A stretch of 64,000 nt of DNA from Hexactinellida sp. DTS-2022 (Eukaryota; Porifera; Hexactinellida): contig JAPNXP010000011.1 in NCBI GenBank assembly GCA_028753945.1, positions 4,340,001-4,404,000 on the forward strand, read 5' to 3'. Under the pieces are notes generated by a model. The model was not told the origin of the DNA, ran no database searches, and saw nothing but the letters and a program-made list of their open reading frames with translations. This document shows, one piece after another, positions 56,540 through 64,000 of this stretch (position 1 is its first letter; every line of letters begins with the position of its first letter). The position numbers were made by a program, and so were the translations under genes.

Positions 56540-56630
56540 CCAATTTTGGAGACTGTTACTTATTATGAAGTCTCTCTATCATGAACACAATATTTGTCCC
56601 TTGGATGTTCATAATAAAAGAACCTGACTG
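56540..56630. mobile_element. Right half of a P3 element
   Basis: TATTATGAAGTCTCTCTATC, GTCCCTTGGATGTTCATAAT and the end AAAGAACCTGACTG then TA match family P3. Confidence 0.65.
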
Positions 56631-57177
56631 TATGTTGTAACACTTAACTTTAATTTTCTGAAAATTAATTCTTAAATATTTTCAAAATCAACGTTTTATT
56701 TCTTAACCTATAAAACAAGCAATATAATTATTGCAACATAATTTGGTGGAAAAATTAGAATAAAAATCTGTTCTATCATTTGTGGCTGATCTAATTATAA
56801 ATTATATATTAAATCATATAAACTTGAGTTCTTATTTATTGCGAAATTATTGCACAAGTTTATTAATTACCTAATTACCGGTAATCTGATATATTTGTTA
56901 TGGAATGCATTTTCAACCATGATGAGGGAAGCTAATATATTAATCTTATAGTAAATATTTATAGGTTATTTAACTTATTTTTCGTAAAATCTCCTTTGTG
57001 GGATTACTTGTATATACTTTAATTGTTCAACAGTTGTATTTTTATAACAGATTGATTGTTATTATAAAATTCGTATATTTAACAGAGTTTTTCTCCTTTT
57101 AACAGAAATTTTCCCATCAAAATGTCGAGAAACAAACAAAAAATGCAATGTGTATGTACACACAAGTAATATTTCCA

Positions 57178-57276
57178 CTAAATAGGGGAGCGCTAAAATG
57201 TGTTCGCCTTATCCGGAATTCGTATTAACCAATGTAATTTGTAATGATAAGGCCTTTAAGGGGACTGAAATAGTGA
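57178..57276. mobile_element. Fragment of a P1 element
   Basis: Interior only: AAATGTGTTCGCCTTATCCG, GAATTCGTATTAACCAATGT and AAGGGGACTGAAATAGTG. Confidence 0.6.
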
Positions 57277-58275
57277 TAAATTAAAACTTAAATCAAAAAT
57301 GTGGCAAATAATTAAAGCTATGGGGACACTCATTATCTCAAATATTCCTTTAAAGATTTTAGGAATAAAACACATCCGATCTTTAGCTGTTAATTTGCGA
57401 CCATCATTAGATTGACATACTGTACGTATATCGAAATAAATATTATACAATAAATAACAATTAATTGTATACTATGCGAATACAAACGACATCCTAAACA
57501 AATATAAAATGATTAAAATCTATTAATTTTTTGAAGGTTTTAATTAATTTAGAAATATATTCACCTTGTTTACAAACATGTTTTTATATTTAGATTACCC
57601 TTTCGAGTTTAAACTGTTTTGCATAATTTATGTCAGAACGCAATGAAAATGTTCAGACGTTATTTTGTGTAATATTGCACAACTTTATGACCTTTATCCT
57701 CACACAATTTAATTCACTGTTTGCTAATATTGCTAATTCCAATGGTTACTTAATTGGGGAATAGTTTGCTAGGGTAATAGTATTACTAATACAGTCATAC
57801 TGTCATTAACCATTATAGACACAATATAATCCCAATAATTAAATAATATATTGAGGTATTGTCACATAATTACACCATACTTGATTGTATAATATTGTGC
57901 GTACTGAATACAGAATATTTTTGACACGTTGTTGTCAAATCCTATGAGTTTATTAGAACATAAAATTACTTTATAGTTGCATTTTTGGATATGGACAAAC
58001 GAGTTTTAAGATTACACAAATTTTTAGGCAAAGAATGAATTGGCGATAAGAATTGTGTGTCTTTGCGATGATAAATTGATAATAACCTAATTTAATTTTA
58101 GTTGTTATATTGTTGTTGTTGTTGTTGTGAACTCTCATATTAAAACATTTATTTACAGTTTGATAAGTTTGAAATTTTTCAAAATTGAATTCACATGCAC
58201 CAAATTGATTCGCTAATAAAGGACAATTTAAGATTTTACTTTTGGTTGATTTAAATACCACAGTATTGTCGGGAG

Positions 58276-58563
58276 CTGGCTTGTCAAAAGTTCCCAAATT
58301 ATTAACTCAGGTCAGGTCAGGTCTTTAAATTCATTGTTATGGTCAGGTCAGTCAGGTCCTTTGGAAAAATATTGGAACCAGGTCATTTTCACGTCATTTC
58401 AGATCATCCAGATCATACAGGATATTTAAGTATTCAAGTATTATGTTTTGTTTCCCATAAATTAACATAATTTACCAAAGTATAATAGAAATTCAGCTAA
58501 AATACGATATTACTCAGGTCAGTTCAGGTCATGACCTGAATTTTCAATTTTCGACAAGCCTGG
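58276..58563. mobile_element. Element with GGCTTGTCAAAA ends and CAGGTCAGGTC repeats
   Basis: Ends CTGGCTTGTCAAAAG and TTTTCGACAAGCCTGG are inverted. Inside, CAGGTCAGGTC and GGTCAGTTCAGGTCATGACC repeat in both orientations. A half copy is at 44816-44878. Layout suggests a hAT-type MITE, but no clear target duplication was found. Confidence 0.65.
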
Positions 58564-59018
58564 TCATGAATTCGTATATCTACATATCTTATTTAAAACA
58601 GTACTAAATGCAGATATCTGAGGTTTAATTAACTCAGCTGATAAATCAAGCTTTTCTAATGCTACATACCTATCCATATACTTTGATAGTATATTTGGTT
58701 TACAGCTATCTTGAATATTCTTTTGTCTATAGCGTTCCTTTGATAATTTCTAATTTATCTACATAAATTAATTGTTTGACTAATCACTAATTAATTGTAA
58801 TAGAAAGGTTATTGGAGTACTTTTATAATGGAAATTACTTTTAAGTCCATTCTGCTAATTATAAATGTAACACGATGAGTTACTCCATATTATCGATTTA
58901 TTTTCCCTATCAAACAGGTTCAAAGTATGCAAATTAACTTAAATACAAAGAAATAAATTAACAAATATTTACTAACTTGTGTTGATTAATTAGCAACTAG
59001 ATATTGAAAATATAGAAA

Positions 59019-59156
59019 TTACATATATATCGACCAACACCTTTTCTAATGTAATTTTCAGGCATTCATTTATCATCACAAATTCACCTTTGCGAAGTCA
59101 GGTTTTTATGTTATTTAAGCTCAAAAATACACATGTTTTGGAAGGATGTTGACGTA
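59019..59156. mobile_element. Decayed CGGCCAAC-end MITE
   Basis: ATATATATCGACCAACACCT, then AAATTCACCTTTGCGAAGTC in the same order as in 15758-15889; the right end is eroded. Confidence 0.5.
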
Positions 59157-59586
59157 GTTCAATTTTGATTTTGCTTAATTAAAGTTGGGTTTTAAGCCCG
59201 GGATTTCTTTCTGAAATCTGCTTACTTCCAAAATCGGCATATTTTTCGATGATATAATAATGGGATGTGTATCTAACTATACACTGATTACAGAAAAATA
59301 TTTTCTACCATATTAGCTCATTGAACTTTATGACATTTTACGAAGGAGGATCTTATAACATTTTTAAAGTAAGATTTAAATATGTGAATATCTATTATAC
59401 TATCAGAAAAGAGTTATTTATCAAATCGAATGATTGTATTACTTTTGAACTCTCCTTTCCATACACGCATTGCTATGTAAGATAAACTCCATCAAATTAT
59501 TCTGGAATATTTGTATCCTATTTCAACTTTAGACTATTTCCATGCTAACAGTTGCAGTTTCAAATTGTTTGCTGTTTTTGTATATT

Positions 59587-59865
59587 CAGTCAGGCCTGCT
59601 TATTGTGAACAATTTTACGTCTGCTAAATATGAAAAACTTTTTATTACGAACAAGCCCTATGGTCCCAAATTATCAACTTACATAAGATTTGTATTAAGT
59701 TGAATTGAGTTCGCTTATTATGAAGTCTCTCTATTATGAACAAGGGCGTAGCCAGGCCAAAATCTAGGGGGGGGGGGACTGCCCACCTGACCCCCCCTCC
59801 CTACGCCCATGATCATGAACACAATTTTTGGTCCCTTGAATGTTCATAATAAACAAACCTGACTG
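59587..59865. mobile_element. P3 element with a nested insertion
   Basis: Starts CAGTCAGGCCTGCTTATTGT and ends AAACAAACCTGACTG then TA. Interrupted at about 59743-59814 by a GC-rich element; without it the P3 interior CTATTATGAACACAATTTTTG is continuous. Confidence 0.75.
59743..59808. mobile_element. Short GGGCGTAGCC element nested in P3
   Basis: Ends GGGCGTAGCCAGG and CCCTCCCTACGCCC are inverted around a 10-G run and a C-rich run. ATGAACA lies on both sides (59736-59742 and 59815-59821). GGGCGTAGCCAGG-type ends are common in animal hAT elements. Confidence 0.65.
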
Positions 59866-60019
59866 TACTATAGAAAAACATCATTTCCTTCCTTATGATC
59901 CAACTATTATTCCAAATACCAATTGCGTAGTTATGCAGTTAATACCTAGTAATGACCCGCATTATTTAATGAATTACCTTTAAATAATATTAAATTTTAA
60001 AATTGGAGATGATGTTATA

Positions 60020-60198
60020 CAGTAAACTCTCGTTAATAGGAACACAAATAAGGCGAAATATCGGTTAAGGAGTACAAAGTTTAATTACTCTAGCCTATAC
60101 AAATGTATTCAAATGATTTCTGTTAATACGAATTCAGGATAATACAAACAGATTTCGACGGTCCCCTTGTGTTCGTTTTAATGGTTGTAATTATACTG
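60020..60198. mobile_element. Pogo-like MITE, family P1 (CTCTCG subtype)
   Basis: Starts CAGTAAACTCTCGTTAATAG after TA; the right end TTGTAATTATACTG then TA is partly decayed. Confidence 0.75.
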
Positions 60199-61533
60199 TA
60201 TTAATTGAGCTGAATAAGTGAAATTTAAATAGTTTACTTTGATATTTACAAGCTGGAAATTCACCTAATTTTTATTATATTTCCTCTCTAGTAGATACGA
60301 TTATTCACAACACTAAATAAATAGATTAAATTAAATTCCTGCAATAAATGCGCCAAATTATTCAAATCTGTTTTTAATAAGAAAATTGAGCTTAAGTAGT
60401 GTGTGTGGTTATAACCTTAACTAGCAAATTGCCTTAAAATTGTGATGAATATTTACTCAATTATCGGCCAATTCGCTTATAAATCTCATATTTATCTATA
60501 TTTATCTATGCTATAATCATTGAAATTGGTTAACAGTTAAAAAAACCTGTTTCTAACGAGGATACGAAATTCATTAGGACAGGAATTTAGTCGTAATATT
60601 AATATGAGAAATTATTTACAGATGTTGTATATAATTCCAGTAATTTCCGAGATTTTAAATACAACTATACAGTTTAATACCACAAACTATGTACAAACAT
60701 TGATAATGAACTAATAAGTATTACCTCAAAAAGACAATTTAATATTTACAGCTATAATTCTACAGCTGGTTTTCTTAGGAAATTTTCGTTTGAAAATGGT
60801 TTGCGATGGGGGCGCTTATAATGGGAAAATACAACTTAATGCAAAACTAGAAAGTTGTTATGTGAATATTTTCAAAGTTTTCCCTTAAATCAACATGTAA
60901 TAAATTTCGAGAGCAATAAATTGTACTTTAATATTTTTCTGATTACCTTATTAAATTAAAATATTATTGCCCAATCGTTAGGTACTATTTCGCTCCTACA
61001 ACTAAATTACGAGACCAACTAATCACCCACAGTTTTATATTAACGTAAAAACACCAAATTTGACATCCGTGCGTTTTTAGAATCACATATGTATAGTAAC
61101 CAACTAATTAATCTCAAGTTTACATATGTTCATTCTGCGTCAATTCTTACTTAACACCGATGCTTTTTTTAAATGCCTACTCTTAATTAATTTATTATCC
61201 CCTAATGAAACCGATCTATTTAGCCACCAATAACAACACATAAATATACATTATAGAATTGAATAAATAATATTGAATATACTACATTATAGATGAATTG
61301 AATGTACGTATATACATTCTAAATTAATTGAATAAATATACATTATAAATGAATTGAATTAATTCATTATTGTAATGAGATTGCTGCACATATAGCTCAA
61401 AGGCACTTACACACAGTAGACCTATTATATCCATTTTGAAAGAGTGAAATGGATGGAGTGTTTGTTAACAAAGAATTGTTAGTTTGAAATAGATTTTTTA
61501 GAATACTTGGAAATATACTCTCGTTTGTATATA

Positions 61534-61707
61534 CAATAGAACCTCGTTGGTACGAACACCAGGGGACCGTTAAAATGTGTTCGCCTTATTCGGAATTCGT
61601 ATTAACCAATATCATTTCTATTTAAAATACTTCGAAGGGGACTTAAATAGTGTTCGTATTAACCGGAATTTCGTATTAACTGTGTTCTTACTAACGAGGT
61701 TCTACTG
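61534..61707. mobile_element. Pogo-like MITE, family P1
   Basis: Starts CAATAGAACCTCGTTGGTAC after TA, ends CTAACGAGGTTCTACTG then TA. Nearly complete. Confidence 0.85.
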
Positions 61708-61931
61708 TAACAGTTGATACAACATTGTGACTGTTACATATATAGTAAAACCTGTAAAAACGAATTTGGGTTAAGGCGCGGCGAACAAATTTCGATGTAC
61801 CCTAGTATTCATTCGATCAACAATCAACTGTATTTGCTTTACATTAAATTACTCTTTATAAAAACTAGAAAATTAAAGGTCAATCTTGAAAGTTAATAAA
61901 CATTTTGAGTTGTTCGTTGTAAAATAAGTTA

Positions 61932-62085
61932 CAGTGAACTCTGGTTATAACGAAGTCTTTGGGACCTGTAAATTCCTTCGTTATATCTGGATATTCGTTA
62001 TAAGCGGATAATAATTAATGCTTTAGTGCTCTGGGGGAAATTTCCATTTCGTTATATCCGACTTGATTATAACGGGAGTTCACTG
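61932..62085. mobile_element. Pogo-like MITE, family P4, intact copy
   Basis: Starts CAGTGAACTCTGGTTATAAC after TA and ends TTATAACGGGAGTTCACTG. It serves as the reference for the interrupted copies at 25509 and 37359. Confidence 0.8.
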
Positions 62086-62979
62086 ATTATGAAAATTTAA
62101 ATCTTCATATTTATATAGGTATTTAATAATACGTATAATAAAATTCCGGTGATTCTTTGCTGCTGTATTAATATTTAATTTATCAGGTTTATTTGGAGTC
62201 TACTACAATACAACTTATTATATTTAGTCTACATATATCATATGGTTATACCATATGCGATATATTATTGGACCTTACATACTCTTACCTTAATTCCTAT
62301 TATTTAAATTTCTGATATTTTGAATTGATTTATCAAAGAACAGATTTAATTAAGTAATTCATTTACCGCGCCATATTTATGTATCTTAATTTGCTATTAA
62401 TAAGTGGAACAAAATTAAGAGGTATTTATTCATGTTCAGATGTTCGAATTAATAATTAAGCATCTATACCACAGATTATTATTATTGATTATATTTTAAA
62501 TTTACATTATACAGATGTACTAACAGATTAAACCTGATTTTAAATATTTTAATTATATTTCTAGTTTAATCCAGTGATTTTATACAATCGTATCTAATTT
62601 CAAAGATATTATAAATGCTGATAATAATTACTAAATATTTTATAGATTAGACTGGAAATACCTATTAACCACAACCGTATCTAGCTTATGAGTATTCATT
62701 AATCGCTGGAAAATAGCTGAGTTTGTGAATTTCGATATTAGACAATATTTCTTGTAAACACTACATTTTATGATTATGAAACCGGCAATTACTTAATCGC
62801 CTAATTTTAGGATATGTCCGTGTTAATGGTCGATAGTTAAAATTGAGAAATAGAGTATTCCTGTTAACAGGGAGCAAATCATTTCTTATTCTAATGGAAT
62901 CAACATTATTCGCAATTTGTATACATTTGTAATTTAGCAAAAATTCATTTGTTAATTGAATTTAATGTATCTAGGGCTT

Positions 62980-63101
62980 TATACTTAATATCGGCCAATA
63001 CTTTTAATATAAAAACCCGGCTTCGCAAAGGTAAATTTTTGATTTCTTAAAATGACCTGAAAATACATTAGAAAACATGTTGGCTGATATACGTATAAGC
63101 A
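62980..63101. mobile_element. Decayed CGGCCAAC-end MITE, inverted
   Basis: TTAATATCGGCCAATACTTT, then CGGCTTCGCAAAGGTAAATT, then ATGTTGGCTGATATACGTAT; the core is the reverse complement of the 15758 copy. Confidence 0.6.
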
Positions 63102-63710
63102 GTTCCAATATATTTAACGCATTAGTTTAACTGAATGATACAATATATTATCTATAGATAATATCAATTGGCTATCAGACTCAATAATTTATTAAATAAT
63201 TAGTATTGTCTATTTGAAACGGTAATAAACATTAGGTTACTACTATTTTATTGACAATAGAATATTATAATAATTAATTAAACAAATAAAGACGTGTTGA
63301 AATAATAACTAACTAATTCATAGCGAATTGTTGTATATTAATTAACACATTGTTATCTAACCGCAAGTTTAAGCTTAAAATGCGAAATCTATGTATACTA
63401 CTATTCACTTAATTAAATGACCACAACAAAAGCGAAAATTTCCGGGGGGAATTTGATACAGTATTTAGTCCGTTTAACTAATGAATTATAATTTATAATA
63501 ACAATTAGTAATTTAGTATAATATTACATTGTAACGAAAACTGGTTTTAAGTGTAATTTAATATTTATTGAAATGGCTGCGGCAATAAAATCTATAGGAT
63601 TTCCATAGAAAACGATTGATTAGGAATTTATATTGTTAGTTAATTGGGTACATCGACTTTTAACCCTCTTTTTTCCAAAAAAATATGTACCAATGATCTT
63701 ATCTGATATA

Positions 63711-63876
63711 CAGTTGACTCCGCTTAATAGGGTCAATTTTGTTCCAGGGTAGTTTGACCCAATTAAGTGAAATCTAATAACCGAAAATATTTTGAGTCAA
63801 ACTATAATTCCGTCCTATAAATCCTGTGAAATTTTAACCCCATTAAGCGGAGAAATCTATTAAGCGGAGTATACTG
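63711..63876. mobile_element. Pogo-like MITE, family P2
   Basis: Starts CAGTTGACTCCGCTTAATAG and ends ATTAAGCGGAGTATACTG, with TA on both sides. Confidence 0.85.
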
Positions 63877-64000
63877 TAGATAGAAATCCTTAAAGAACTA
63901 ATTCTAATTCTCATAAGGGCTCAAAATTGTTAAATAATCTTTAGTGAATATTGAAAGGTTTCCGATATAAAACTGCTTATTCCATTTAATTGGGCACTAA

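Larger units (their letters stand above)
49480..64000. other. Gene-poor stretch with scattered miniature transposons
   Basis: About 14.5 kb without a gene I can recognise on either strand. Open frames are at most 108 codons, AT-biased and without motifs. Identified MITEs and hAT-like elements are listed separately. A (GTT)n microsatellite lies at about 58106-58128 and a 13-C run at 51257-51269. Confidence 0.5.

Noticed and set aside
57971-58297. 108-codon minus-strand frame with an Asn run
   Set aside because: The Asn run is a (GTT)n microsatellite on the other strand, and the rest overlaps the end of a MITE.

Overview
The window is AT-rich eukaryotic nuclear DNA with the standard genetic code, GT-AG introns and AATAAA polyadenylation signals. 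The genes are animal-specific: a GIT-type ArfGAP, a nucleophosmin, a Glass-like C2H2 zinc-finger factor, and two large death-effector-domain/NACHT/LRR receptors (NLRs). The most likely source is an early-branching metazoan. A sponge is my first guess and a cnidarian my second, because large single-exon NLRs with death-fold domains are known from both; the sequence does not settle it.

Layout: 0.5-3.6 kb holds the 3' end of the Glass-like gene (two exons around a 2.3 kb intron). From 3.7 to 21.2 kb I see no gene, only short non-autonomous DNA transposons. A single-exon nucleophosmin gene lies on the minus strand at 21.2-22.2 kb, next to a repeat-built block. From 23.5 to 44.6 kb is a diverged tandem segmental duplication of about 11 kb per unit. 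Each unit has a 3 kb non-coding block followed by a single-exon NLR gene (29.5-33.1 kb and 40.0-43.4 kb). Convergent to NLR1 are the last three exons of a single-pass membrane protein with an NPLY motif; only the last of these exons was copied downstream of NLR2, and it is broken there. GIT is a single exon at 47.3-49.4 kb. From 49.5 to 64 kb there is again no recognisable gene.

The intergenic DNA is dominated by miniature inverted-repeat elements. At least eleven sequence families share CAGT...ACTG ends and TA target-site duplications, as expected of Tc1/mariner-pogo elements. Several hAT-like elements are present, two with exact 8-bp target duplications. Some elements are nested, some differ between the duplicated blocks, and one forms the C-terminal tail of NLR2.

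The best lead for new biology is the NLR pair. Both proteins read as tandem death-effector domains, then a NACHT ATPase, then degenerate leucine-rich repeats. They are conserved in the effector and ATPase parts, differ in a 72-residue linker, and vary in patches in the C-terminal sensor region. A second lead is a common ATG context (TATAG, six bases, ATG) in NLR1, NLR2 and nucleophosmin, which could mark a 5'UTR-intron or spliced-leader acceptor. All domain assignments are by eye; no searches were run.
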